Source: Chloroflexia bacterium
GTDB lineage: Bacteria; Chloroflexota; Chloroflexia; Thermobaculales; Thermobaculaceae
Length of the DNA: 36,476 nt
Assembly: GCA_030446765.1 (NCBI GenBank)
Contig: JAUJMR010000023.1
Span: forward strand, 1-36,476
Reading direction: 5' to 3'
Part shown: piece after piece, positions 24,273 to 35,379 of the stretch
Numbering within the stretch: position 1 is the first letter of the stretch
How the letters are laid out: each line of letters opens with the position of its first letter
Position numbers and translations under genes: made by a program
Notes under the pieces: model-generated
Database searches by the model: none
What the model was told of the DNA's origin: nothing
The model's input: only the letters and a program-made list of their open reading frames with translations

Positions 24273-25562
24273 CTATGCCTTGAGGAACAACTCCACCACC
24301 GGCACGGCCACATCCGGCCGCTGCACGGGGAGCTGGAGCGTGAGCAACCCTTCCTCACCGGTCATCGTCATGTTCTGCGCCTCGGCGTGCGGGTCGAGCT
24401 CAAGCATGCGCACCTCGGAGGCGTCGTTCAGGAGCTGCGCGTACTCCACCCGACCCGCGAGACCGGGCAGGTGGACGTGCTGGAAGGGCCACGCAAACAG
24501 GTGCAGGTACAGCCGGTTCCCATTCTGCGTGTACCGGCAGTCCACGGGCGGCGTGAGGTCGCTCGCCGTGCATCCGTAGATGGAACGCCCATGCAGGCGC
24601 ATCCACTCCCCGATGCCGCGCAGGCGCGCCAGCGCGCGCGGCTCGAACTCCCCGCGCCCGTTCGGCCCGACGTTGAGCAGCAAGTTCCCGCCCTTGGATA
24701 CCGAGTCCACGAGCATGCGAATCAGCAGATCGACGGGCTTCCAGTCCAAGTTATCGCGGTCGTAGCCCCACGAGCCGGTTAGCGTCTGGCACGCCTCCCA
24801 GACCACAGGCTTACCGTCGCGCATCATCCATCCGCGCGGCTGATACTGCTCCGGAGTTTGGATATCCGCGGCGCCCGGCAGGTCCAGCCGGTCGTTCAGC
24901 ACAACATCCGGCTGCAGCTCGCGCACCATCCGCGCCAGCTCCTCGGAGCCCCAGTCATCGCGCCCCTTCCCATCCCAGACGCGACCAGGGTACGAGAAGT
25001 CGAACCACATCACGTCCACCTTGCCGAACCGCGTCAGCAACTCCCGCGTCTGGCCGTGCAAGTACTCCCGGTACTTCGCGATGTCCCGGTTTTGGTTTGC
25101 GGCCTTGAACTCCTCATCGTCACGCTGCGCGTGCAGACCGTCCACGGGGAAGTCCGGGTGGTGCCAGTCGATCAGGGAATGATAGAAGCCGACCTTGAAG
25201 TCCTGCGCGCGAAATGCCTCCACCATCGTCGCCAGCACGTCCTGTCCGTACGGCGTTTTCGTTACTTTATAGTCCGTGAGCGCGGAGTCCCACAGGCAGA
25301 ACCCCTCGTGGTGCTTCGTCGTGACGACGAAGTACTTCATGCCCGCGTTCTTCGCCTCCTGCGCCCAAACGTTCGGGTCATATAGATCAGGGTAGAAATG
25401 GTCGACGTATTTCTGATACTCCTCATCACGGATCCGCTCCCGCTGCCGCACCCACTCGTGCCGTGCGGCCGGACTGTACGCACCCCAGTGGATGAACAGC
25501 CCGAAGCGGTCGTGCGTGAACCAGCTCGTGTCTCCAGTGGTCGGCTCGGGCAACGTCGGCAT
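24273..25562 (-). CDS. alpha-L-fucosidase (GH29)
   Basis: A 429-residue glycoside hydrolase of family 29 that releases alpha-linked L-fucose with retention. The N-terminal catalytic barrel shows RFGLFIHWGAYS, FVVTTKHHEGFCLWDS and GFYHSLIDWHH. The probable nucleophile is Asp188 in VDVMWFDFSYPG. The C-terminal beta domain starts near residue 340. No signal peptide is seen, so the enzyme should be cytoplasmic and act on imported oligosaccharides. The ATG at 25562 is preferred over an upstream in-frame ATG because AAGGAG lies before it. It is the last intact long gene before the frameshift-rich region and starts a sugar-use island. Confidence 0.93.
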   Translation of the reverse strand: MPTLPEPTTGDTSWFTHDRFGLFIHWGAYSPAARHEWVRQRERIRDEEYQKYVDHFYPDLYDPNVWAQEAKNAGMKYFVVTTKHHEGFCLWDSALTDYKVTKTPYGQDVLATMVEAFRAQDFKVGFYHSLIDWHHPDFPVDGLHAQRDDEEFKAANQNRDIAKYREYLHGQTRELLTRFGKVDVMWFDFSYPGRVWDGKGRDDWGSEELARMVRELQPDVVLNDRLDLPGAADIQTPEQYQPRGWMMRDGKPVVWEACQTLTGSWGYDRDNLDWKPVDLLIRMLVDSVSKGGNLLLNVGPNGRGEFEPRALARLRGIGEWMRLHGRSIYGCTASDLTPPVDCRYTQNGNRLYLHLFAWPFQHVHLPGLAGRVEYAQLLNDASEVRMLELDPHAEAQNMTMTGEEGLLTLQLPVQRPDVAVPVVELFLKA

Positions 25563-25877
25563 GGACTCTCTCCTTGGGTGTGGGCGTATTCGCAATCCGC
25601 TTGAACCATCGTGCATGTCATCCCGAACGCAGTGAGGGATCCCTAGCCCGTTCCACGGACTCCTCGCAGGCTCGCAATGAGCTATGTCCTACCGTTCAGC
25701 TGGGCTCCGTATTACACAGTCGCGGCCCATCTTAGCAGGCTCCGGTGCCCCGTACTACCACAGGCAACAGCGACGACTACGTGCGATCGCTCCGAGCCGC
25801 CGTGGTCCGCGAAATGCGCCATCCCTGTACGGCCCACACACGCAACACAACAGCGACGTAAGTAAGGGGACGTATCG
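25563..25877. other. divergent intergenic region between fucosidase and GH13 genes
   Basis: No gene recognised in 315 nt. It contains repeat copy 3 (25617-25681). No convincing promoter pair was found for either of the divergent glycosidase genes. Confidence 0.45.
25617..25681. repeat. interspersed imperfect palindrome, copy 3 (inverted)
   Basis: About 65 bp, in the opposite orientation to copies 1 and 2. It begins GTCATCCCGAACGCAGTGAG, then GGGATCC, and ends with CTCCTCGCAGGCTCGCAATGA. The distal arm is more diverged than in the other copies. It lies upstream of two divergent genes, where it could affect transcription or RNA folding. Confidence 0.65.
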
Positions 25878-27384
<1,507 letters not shown>

Positions 27385-27405
27385 AAAGCAACGGATAGCC
27401 CTGCG

Positions 27406-27431
27406 CCCCGGACGCATCGATGCGTTGGGGG
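27406..27431. repeat. palindrome between the GH13 and rhaM genes
   Basis: A perfect 14-bp palindrome ACGCATCGATGCGT (27412-27425), extended by CCCC on the left and GGGG on the right with one mismatch. It could form a stable hairpin or serve as a dimeric operator. No T-run follows, so it is not a clear terminator. Confidence 0.55.
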
Positions 27432-27495
27432 CTGGTCTCCGTGCGTAACCGACAAGTGACCGGGATGGAAGACCCCAGCGTCAAAGGAGGGCAAC

Positions 27496-27819
27496 ATGCA
27501 GCGCGTCGGACAAGTGATCGGCATCAAGCCCGCGAAGATCGAGGAGTACGAGGAGCTGCACCGCGCGGTGTGGCCGGAAGTGCTCGCGATGATCCACGCG
27601 TGCAACATCCGCAACTACTCAATCTACCGCCACGAGCACCTGCTCTTCTCCTACTTCGAGTACATGGGCGACGACTATGAGGCGGACATGGCGAAGATGG
27701 CCGCCGACCCCAAGACGCAGGAGTGGTGGGCGATCACCGCGCCGATGCAGGATGCCCTGCCCGACCGCGACCCGGATGACTGGTGGAAGCCCATCCCCGA
27801 GGTGTTCCACGCGGACTGA
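27496..27819 (+). CDS. rhaM: L-rhamnose mutarotase
   Basis: A 107-residue protein of the RhaM family (dimeric alpha/beta barrel), which interconverts the alpha and beta anomers of L-rhamnose. Family features are VGQVIGIKPAKIEEYEELH, RAVWPEVLAMIHACNIRNYS, a Tyr/Phe-rich YFEYMGDDY and a terminal DWWKPIPEVFH. AAAGGAGG lies about 8 nt before the ATG at 27496. It reads in one frame, unlike its long neighbours. Members of this family are often found with genes for deoxy-sugars, which fits the fucosidase nearby; the same fold can serve fucose. Confidence 0.92.
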   Translation: MQRVGQVIGIKPAKIEEYEELHRAVWPEVLAMIHACNIRNYSIYRHEHLLFSYFEYMGDDYEADMAKMAADPKTQEWWAITAPMQDALPDRDPDDWWKPIPEVFHAD

Positions 27820-27852
27820 CCGTGCCCATCGAACGGAGAGAAAGGAACGCTC

Positions 27853-28231
27853 ATGCACCGCAGCAGGCTGGGATCCGTCATTATCGACTGCGAGGACCTG
27901 GAGGCGTGCGTCCGGTTCTGGAGCGGCGCGCTCGGCGTCGAGCCCGAACGCGACCCTGAGGACGGTGTGTACGTCGGCCTCACCGCGCCCGGTGGCCGGC
28001 ACATCTTCCTCCAGCGCGTGCCCGAGCGCAAGACCGCCAAGACCCGCATGCACATCGACATCGAGACGACGACATCGAGGCCGAGGTCCGGCGGCTCGAA
28101 GGGTTGGGGCGACGCGAAAGGAGGACCAGAGAGAGTTCTGGGTCATGCAGGACCCGTGCGGCAACGAGTTCTGCGTGATCGTGCCGGTGACCGACAACTT
28201 CCCCGACCGGGCGCAAACCTGGGAGCCGTAG
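27853..28231 (+). pseudogene. VOC/glyoxalase-fold protein, two frameshifts as read
   Basis: Restored, this is about 126 residues of the vicinal oxygen chelate (glyoxalase/bleomycin resistance) fold. The sequence runs SVIIDCEDLEACVRFWSGAL, GRHIFLQRVPE, TRMHIDIET, then FWVMQDPCGNEFCVI and ends FPDRAQTWEP. Metal ligand positions are plausible at His in MHIDIE and Glu in GNEFCV. The substrate is unknown; close relatives include many uncharacterised glyoxalase-like proteins. The breaks are a missing G in ACGACGAC near 28,066 and a missing G in the GGGG run near 28,107. A G-rich site (GAGAGAAAGGAA) precedes the ATG at 27853. It is convergent with the kinase gene that ends 30 nt away. Confidence 0.78.
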
Positions 28232-28261
28232 CGTGCAAGGTCACCAGTACAGCGTGTATCG

Positions 28262-29247
28262 CTACCGGAACCGTGCCGCTCCCCCGCGTAGCACGGCCAG
28301 CACCTCGTCCGCCGTCACCACCGCTATGTCGCCCGCGATACCGCGCTTCAGCGCCGCGACGGCGTTCCCGAACTGCAGCGGCGTGACCGCCAGTTCCGCC
28401 CGCACCCGCGCGTAGTGCTCCCCACCGAGGTGCGCGTACAGATACCCGGCGGCAAACGCATCGCCCGAGCCGAACCGGTGCGTCCCCTCCGACGGGTACG
28501 CCGCCGCCTGGCTGAAGATCCCGCCGCGCAGCTCCGCCGACCCCTCCGCGCCGAGCGTCACCACGAGCGTCTTGTCCCGACCGAAGCGCTCGGCCAACGC
28601 TTCGAGCAGCCCTCGGGCCGCCCCTCGACACCCCACAACGCCGTCGCGTCCTCGCGCGTGCAGAAGAGGACATCCGCCATCCGGCATGCATCCTCCAGAT
28701 CTCGCCGTCGCCGCCTCCGCGCTCCATAGCTTCGCACGGTAGTTCACGTCGAGGGAGATAGGGACGCCCAGACGCGCGCGCGCGCCTCAGCAAACGCCAC
28801 CACGCCTCGCGCGGACCAGCGCCGAGTGCGGGCGTGATACCCGTCAGGTGCAGCAGGCGCGCGCCATCCAGCGCGGCAAGGTCCACCTGCTCCGGTTGAG
28901 GAGCGCGAGCGCGGAGCCGGCGCGGTCGTAGACAACCCGCGTCCCCAGCGGGGGATCGGCCTGCTCCACCCAGTACAGCCCGACCCCGCCGGACGCCTCC
29001 CCCACGCCACGTGCCGCGTTTCCACGCCGTGACCGGCCAGCGTTCGCGACACGAGCCGTCCAAGCGGGTTGTCCGGCAACGCCGACAACCAGGCGCACGA
29101 GAGTCCCAGCCGTGCCAGGCACGAGAGCGTGTTCGACTCCGTACCCGCGACGTGGACATCGAGGCGCCGCGCCTGCTCCAGCCGCTCGCCGCCGGAGGGA
29201 CCGAGCCGGAGCATCGTCTCCCCGAAGGCAATCACGTCGTATCCCAT
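28262..29247 (-). pseudogene. kdgK: 2-keto-3-deoxygluconate kinase (PfkB family), at least five frameshifts as read
   Basis: Restored, it is about 325-330 residues of the PfkB family, the KDG kinase type, which phosphorylates 2-keto-3-deoxygluconate. It starts MGYDVIAFGETMLRL and continues with GTESNTLSCLARLG, LYWVEQADPPLGTRVVYDRA, LLHLTGITPAL, SLDVNYRAKLWS, ADVLFCTRED, LLEALAERFGRDKTLVVTLG and the catalytic GSGDAFAAGYLYA. The order and spacing are those of an intact gene read in changing frames. Breaks include G or C shortages near 29,015 and 28,895. The ATG at 29247 is placed by the family start. The next gene, KDPG aldolase, diverges 58 nt away and takes the kinase product. Confidence 0.8.
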
Positions 29248-29305
29248 CCGTCCCCCGCTGGCGTGCTTCCTGCTCGCACCGCCCGACAGTGTATAGAGGC
29301 TGGGG

Positions 29306-29966
29306 ATGGAAAGGAAGGGGCTGTTGAGGCAGGACACGACGGGATACCTGCGGCGAGGCGCGCCGATAGCGATCGTGCGACTGGACGACCTATCCGAGGC
29401 GCTCGCGATCGGCCGGGCGCTGGTGGACGGCGGCATCACCGCGCTCGAGTACACGCTCACGAACCCCGAGGCGCTGGATGCTGTCGGGCGCGTGCGAGCC
29501 GAGTTGGGGAAGCAGCACTCGTCGGGGCAGGCACGGTGCTCGATGCTCGGAGCGCCCGCGACGCCATATCAGCGGGCGCGCAGTTTCTCGTGTCCCCAAC
29601 GCTCGAGCCGGAAGTGATCGCGTGCGGCATGGAGCGGGACGTGCCGGTCATCTGCGGGGCGATGACGCCGACAGAAATCCTCACCGCCCACCGCCTTGGC
29701 GCTGACATGGTGAAAGTTTTCCCCGCACGCTCCCTTGGCCCGGCGTATATCAAGGATCTGCTTGCCCCGCTCCCCGACCTTCGACTCGTGCCCACGGGGG
29801 AGTCGGGCTCGACAACTGCCGCGCGTTCATCGACGCAGGCGCCTACGCCGTCGGCCTCGGCAGCGCACTCATCGACCCGCGTCTGGTCGCGGATGGTGAC
29901 TGGCCCGCACTCACCGCCCTGGCCCGGCGCTACGTCGATGCCTGCATCGGCGACGACAACGCCTAG
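29306..29966 (+). pseudogene. eda: KDPG aldolase (2-dehydro-3-deoxy-phosphogluconate aldolase), two frameshifts as read
   Basis: Restored, this is about 220 residues of the class I aldolase that splits KDPG into pyruvate and glyceraldehyde-3-phosphate. The visible order is GAPIAIVRLDDLSEALAIG, GGITALEYTLTNPEAL, VGAGTVLDARSARDAISAG, AQFLVSPTLEPEV, GADMVKVFPARSLGPAYIKD, and GLGSALIDPRLV. The Schiff-base Lys is expected in MVKVFPA. A G is missing in a GGGG run near 29,505 and another in a run of G near 29,803. GAGG precedes the ATG at 29306. With the divergent kinase gene it forms the lower part of the Entner-Doudoroff or uronate route. Confidence 0.85.
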
Positions 29967-30192
29967 AGATCCAGTCGGCCAACTGGGGGGGCCGGGTGAG
30001 GATCCGTGCTGTTACACTGTTGCTGTTGGGCGGCCGCAAAAGGCACCTCTACTAGTAAAAAAGGAGTTGAGACGGTTCGGTTGGGCGCTTTTCGAACCCC
30101 GTTTCGATTTTGCACCCATTGCGCCCAGCGATGACGTGGTCGAACGTCCGAACAACTGGACCCAAGCCAGCAAGCAGCGAAAGATCGTCAAC

Positions 30193-30810
30193 ATGACCGA
30201 ACCGCGCAGCCGCACCGTGGGCATCCTCATCTTCGACGACGTCGAGGTGCTCGACTTCTGCGGTCCCTTCGAGGTCTTTGCCACGGCGCGTCCGGCGGGC
30301 GAGCACAGCGACGCCGCGCCGCTCTTCACCGCGATCACGATCGCCGAGGCGATGCGGACCGTCACCTGCCGGGGCGGGCTCCTTGTTCAGCCGAACGCGA
30401 CGATCGCCGACCACCCGCCGCTCGACCTGCTCGTCGTCCCAGGCGGCCAGGGCACGCGCCGCGAACGACACAACGAGCGGGTCCTCGACTGGATCGCCGC
30501 CCAAGACCAGAGCACCGAGCTGACGACGAGCGTCTGCACCGGCGCGTTCCTCCTCGCCGAGCGGGGGCTCCTCGATAATGGGCAGCGCGCCACCACGCAC
30601 TGGGGCTCCGTCGACTGGATGCGGTCCGAGTACCCTGCTGTGACCATGCTGGACGACCGGCGCGTCGTGGACGAGGGGCGCATCATCACGTCGGCCGGCG
30701 TCTCCGCCGGGATCGACATGAGTCTGCACGTCGTCGCGCGCCTCCATGGGTTGGAAACAGCCGCCTGGACCGCGCGGCGCATGGAGTACGACTGGCGACC
30801 AACGGCATAG
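30193..30810 (+). CDS. DJ-1/PfpI family protein, isonitrile-hydratase-like
   Basis: A 205-residue protein of the DJ-1/PfpI superfamily. Conserved segments are VGILIFDDVEVLDFCGPFEV, LDLLVVPGGQGTR, and the nucleophile elbow SVCTGAFLLAERGLLDNG (Cys near residue 118), then ATTHWGSVDW and ITSAGVSAGIDMSLH. This set is shared by isonitrile hydratases and by the N-terminal domain of some AraC-family regulators; no C-terminal HTH is present here. The exact reaction is uncertain. The ATG at 30193 has only a weak purine-rich site (GCGAAAGA). The frame is open some distance upstream, but that part lacks a good start and similarity. It is one of two genes in this region with no frameshift. Confidence 0.85.
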   Translation: MTEPRSRTVGILIFDDVEVLDFCGPFEVFATARPAGEHSDAAPLFTAITIAEAMRTVTCRGGLLVQPNATIADHPPLDLLVVPGGQGTRRERHNERVLDWIAAQDQSTELTTSVCTGAFLLAERGLLDNGQRATTHWGSVDWMRSEYPAVTMLDDRRVVDEGRIITSAGVSAGIDMSLHVVARLHGLETAAWTARRMEYDWRPTA

Positions 30811-30904
30811 ACGCCGTATTATGTAAGTTATCCGCCCGATACCGTGGGGGCAACCCCAGGCCACCCTCGTCACGTGTCCACGATGACCAGAGAGGAGCCC
30901 GCTC

Positions 30905-33900
30905 TTGTCCGCTCCCAACGATGGACAGCCCCGGCAGATCTCGCCCACGGATGTCGCTCAGTACATCCGTCTCGAGCAAATGCCGCCGCTACCTGCGCCT
31001 CCGCCTCGACGAGCGCGTCTACCGACGCAGCATGCTGCGCGATTACGATGTTCAGCCACAAGCACTGCCGCCGCTGCTTACCCTCTCCGGACGGACGTTC
31101 GAGGAACGCGTTCAGACAGGCAGTCAGCGCCCGACACCCTTCCCGCGACCTCCAGGCGGAGAGCGCTGCAAAGCAGCGGGAAAAGGCCGTGCGGCGGACA
31201 ACGACGCCGTGCTGGCGGAGTGTCGCGACCTGGAGCCGGGGCGGTGCGCGTCCTGTTCCAGCCACGGCTTGATGTCGTGGTCGGCGGCTGGCAACTGCGC
31301 GGTGACCTCGATATCCTGCGGCTGGAGCGGGACCACGATGGCCGCCTCAGTATCCTCATCGCCGATATGAAGAGCTCGACGAGCGCGAAGGTCGAGCACC
31401 GGCTGCAGGTCGCCTTCTACCACCAGATGGTCACCGGCCTCTTGCAGGAGCACGGCATCGAGCACGAGTCGATCCGGCTCGGCATCCTGTACCGCGGCCC
31501 GGCCGACGGTGACGAGGGACTCGACGACAAGGAGCTGAGCGCCGACAGGCGGAGCACGACGCGGCACAGCGCCTGTTCAGCGTCGACGACGCGCTGCTGG
31601 AGATTATCGAGGACCCGGACAGCTACCTGGGTGCGGTTGCCGACCTCGTGACGCGCAACGGCTCCACGGCGGAGCAGGTCGCGGAGGCGTACTTCCCGGA
31701 CGTGCCGTATCACCTGGAGCACAAGTGCGACGGCTGCCTCTACAACGAGTACTGCATGAAGTGGAGCGCGGAGGAGGACGACCTCTCGCTGCTGCCGTAC
31801 CTCACGGTCGGGGACAAGAGCGCCCTGCACGCGGCCGGCATCCGCACGACGCGGGACCTTGCCACCCTGAAGGAGCCCGTGCCTGGGGAGAAGGAGCGGC
31901 TCCTGCCCGCACCCGGCCGAACGCAGCAGGTCCGCCGCATCTCCGCGACGCGCGGCGTGGGCGCCCGGCTCGACGAGTTGGTTCACCGCGCCCGCTTGTT
32001 TCGCCGGAGCCAGCGGGACGACATCGAGGCGCTCACGTACATCCCGAGCAAGGGGTATGGCACGCTGCCCTACTCCGCCCCCGGCCACAACGCGAACCTC
32101 GTGCGGGTCTATCTCGACGCCCAGCACGACTACCTGAACGATCGCATCTACATGCTCGGCGCGCTCGTCGTCGCCTGCGAAGACGGCGCGCCGGTTCGCC
32201 GGCGGTCCATCGTCCGCCTCGCCGACGGCCCGCCCGAAACGAATGAGCGGGAGCGCGACCTGTTCGAGTCGTGGATCAACGAAACCGTTTCCGCCATTGT
32301 CGGCTCGCCGCCCCGGACGAAAACGGCGAACGGTGCGCGCCGGTCCACCTCATCTTCCACCATTCGTTTGAGCAGCGCCGCCTGCTGGAGGGGCTCGGGC
32401 GGCACCTGGACACCCTCCTCGGCGCCACGCCGCTCTACGACTTCGTCACCCAGCTCGCCGCGTTCGACTCACCCGTCGCCACCTTCCTCGACCAGGAGAT
32501 CCGCGAGCTGAAGAACTACCCATGCTCTGCCAGTCATTCCAGTCGGTCGCCCGCTACCTCCGGTTCAACTGGAACACCCCAGAGCCGTACGCCGAGATCT
32601 TCAAGGAGCGCCTGTTCGACTACCTCGGCCGGCTGGACGACGGCAGCACGGACGAAGCACTGGTACACCAGCCGCTCGCGCTTCAGCAGCCAGATCCCGC
32701 TGGAGTACGCGTGGGCGGCGTGGGGCACCATCGAACCGCAAGCGCCGGGCACGCCGGACGACTACGCGCCGTACCGCACCGCGACCCGTTCCCTTCTTGA
32801 GGGCTTCCAGGCACGCCGGCTGAAGCTATGGAGCACATCGCAGCGGACTTCCGCGGCAACAAGTACACCCTGAAGACGCCGTTCGAGCTGCCGACGCTCG
32901 GTGAGATCGACCCCAGCCGCCGGACGCTCGCCCACGCCATTCGGGAGTTCGTGACCATCGAGCGCCACGTTGTGCTCGCCGACTGGAAGCGCCGACGCCT
33001 CGCGCCCCCCGGAGCGCCGTGTCCTCTCCGGCGATGCCCTCATCGTCCGCTACCACGACGCGGACCAGGACCCCGAGACCCAGGATAACCTCCGCCGCTG
33101 GCGATTGGAGCAGGACCGCGCGGCGTACCGTCAGGAGAACCCTGAAGCCAAGAAGGTCAGTCTCTCATCCCGGAGCAGAAGGCGGCCATAAAGTGGAGCA
33201 AGGACACGCTGGACCTCCGCCTTCGGCTCGACTGTGCGGGCCTCGACTGCGACCTCGAGGAGGCGCTCGACCTCTCCACCCTGCGCGAGCGCGACAGCGT
33301 GATTGTTTACCCGCGCACCTCCGTCGATGGCCGCCTGCCCCCGGAGCAGCAGACTCCCTTCACACACCCCGAAGCAGATGCTGTACGGCCTGCGCGGCTA
33401 TATCCGAGGCGGGTCGAGCGCGAGAGTGGAGACGCGGGCCGCGCCACATCGGGCTGGGTCTCTCTGGAGATGCCGAAACCCGGTGGTGGCAAGCTCGCGG
33501 GCGGCTTCGCCTTCGCTGCGATGGGCGGGCCGGTCGTGGACGGCGAGGTCTACACCCTCGATGCGGACCCGAACGACATCTACGGCTACTGGTGCTCGAA
33601 GGTCGCGGACGGGCTCGTGGACGGTGGGCGCAACACGCTGTATGAGTACCTCACGCGCACGTCGACCACTGCCCCGACGTGGTCCGCGAAGGCCGCCGAG
33701 GGGCAGGCCCGGTTTCTTCAGGGGCTGGAAGCGCTGGATGCCGCGGGAGCGCTGCACCCGTTCGAGGCGGGCAAGCACGAGTTCATCGGGCAGCACGGTG
33801 CAGTCCCGTGCTGCTCGTCCAGGAGGCCGCCCGGCACCGGCAAGAGCTACACGACCGCGTGGGCCGTGCTCGCGCGCATCCAGGGCGCGATGGCCGCAGG

Positions 33901-35291
33901 CGTGCCGTATCGCGTGTTCCTCTCGTGCAAGACGCACGCGGCCACGGACGTGCTGATCGCGAACGTCGTCACCGTCCAGAAGAAGCTCGATGCCCTCAGG
34001 TACAGCCACACCGACATCTTCCGTGCAGTACTTCGATCGTCGGCTCCTCGACGTGCCGCTCTACCGAATGCACCACCCGCGCGAGACGGTGGAAGGCACC
34101 GTCGCGCTGTACAAGAAAGACCGGCGCAAGGACGGCGACCCCAAGCCCACCGAAGCCATCATGGCACAGCAGTGGTGCGTGCTCGCCGCGACGCCGGGTG
34201 GCATCTACGGGATGATCACGGACCGGTGGGACGCGAAAAGGCTTTTCGGCCACGACCTGTGCGACTGCCTCGTGCTCGACGAGGCGTCCCAGATGAACCT
34301 GCCGGAGGCCGCAATGGCCGCGCTCCCGCTCGCGCCCGGCGGCCGGCTGGTCGTCGTCGGCGACCCGCGCCAGATGCCGCCGATCGTGCAGCACGACTGG
34401 GTCGCGGAGCCCCGGCGCACCATCAAGGAGTACCGCACGTACGAGTCGCTGTACCTGACGCTGGAGGCGCTGAACCCGCCGCGCATCGCGTTCGAGGAGA
34501 GCTTCCGGCTGCACGCCGACATGGCCGAGTTCCTCCGGCGTGAGGTGTATCAACACGACAACATCAACTACCACTCGCGCAAAGACGAGGTGCTCGAAGC
34601 CCATCCCTACGCCGACCCCTTCGTCGCCGCCGTGCTCGCGCCCAGCACCCGCTTGTCGTGATCGTCCACGACGAAGCCATCAGCCAGACCCGCAACGAGT
34701 TCGAGCGGGATCTGATCGCGCCCGTGCTGCGCGCCCTCGCCGGCTACCCGCACGCCCTGGGCGTCGAGCACGGCCTCGGCGTCGTCGTGCCCCACCGCGA
34801 CCAGCGCGCCGCCCTGCAGGAGATCGGCGAGCTCGTCCGCCGCGACGCTGCAACAGGCGCGGTGAAGCTCTCCGCGGTGGACACCGTCGAGCGCTTCCAG
34901 GGCGGCGAGCGCGACGTCATCGTCGTCAGTGCGACGGAGAGCGACCCTGCGTACCTGCTCGCTGCCGCGGGGTTCCTGCTCGATCCTCGCCGCCTCACCG
35001 TCGCCCTCAGCCGCGCGCAAGATGATCCTCGTCGCCTCCCGGAGCGTCTTCGCGCTCTTTTCCACGGACGAGGAGACGTTCGCCCACTCCCAGCTCTGGA
35101 AGAACTTGCTCAACCGCACCTGCACGCAGCCCCTCTGGACCGGCGCCCACGACTGGCAGGGCACGCCTGTCACCGTCACGGTCTGGGAAACACCCCAGCA
35201 GCACTCAAGCCTCGGTTGTCGCGTTCCCAGAGGAGTCCGGCCCTGGCCATCAAGTAGAGGGTTGATGCATAGGGGCGTTTCGCCGCCCTGA
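30905..35291 (+). pseudogene. TM0106-like Cas4/RecB nuclease - RNase H-like - SF1 helicase fusion, about 17 frameshifts as read
   Basis: Restored, a protein of about 1,450 residues with three enzyme parts. Part 1 (nt 30,905-31,900) is a Cas4/RecB-type PD-(D/E)XK nuclease: GDLDI (31,300), IADMKSS (31,360), QVAFYHQM, and an Fe-S cysteine set of one early Cys (EQCRRYL, 30,981) with C-x2-C-x5-C (31,726-31,755). Part 2 (32,090-32,520) is an RNase H-like domain as in TM0106-family proteins, with VYLDAQHDY where DxE is usual. Part 3 (33,820-35,050) is an SF1 helicase of Upf1/DNA2 type: PPGTGKSYTT, VLDEASQMNLPE, VVVGDPRQMPPI, VERFQGGERDVIVVSATE and RRLTVALSRA. The TTG at 30905 has GAGGAG 7 nt upstream. 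Frame breaks of +1 and -1 are spread evenly, many in C or G runs (for example 33,010, 34,025, 34,640). The 3' end is uncertain, 35,257 to 35,291. Confidence 0.75.
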
Positions 35292-35379
35292 CACACCTGG
35301 CCATCCCTGATCGCGCCGATTACGGCACAGCGCGTTTGAGTGGGTAGCGCGTAGACCGCGTGAACGGAGGAGGTCCCGC

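Noticed and set aside
30050..30192. Upstream extension of the DJ-1/PfpI protein from a TTG at about 30065 next to AAGGAG
   Set aside because: The ribosome site directly abuts the TTG with no spacing, and the extra N-terminal residues have no family similarity; the ATG at 30193 fits the family start.
30905..35291. Programmed ribosomal frameshifting in the nuclease-helicase
   Set aside because: About 17 changes in both directions, spread evenly and without a common slippery site and stem, cannot be programmed. Unrelated neighbouring genes show the same damage.
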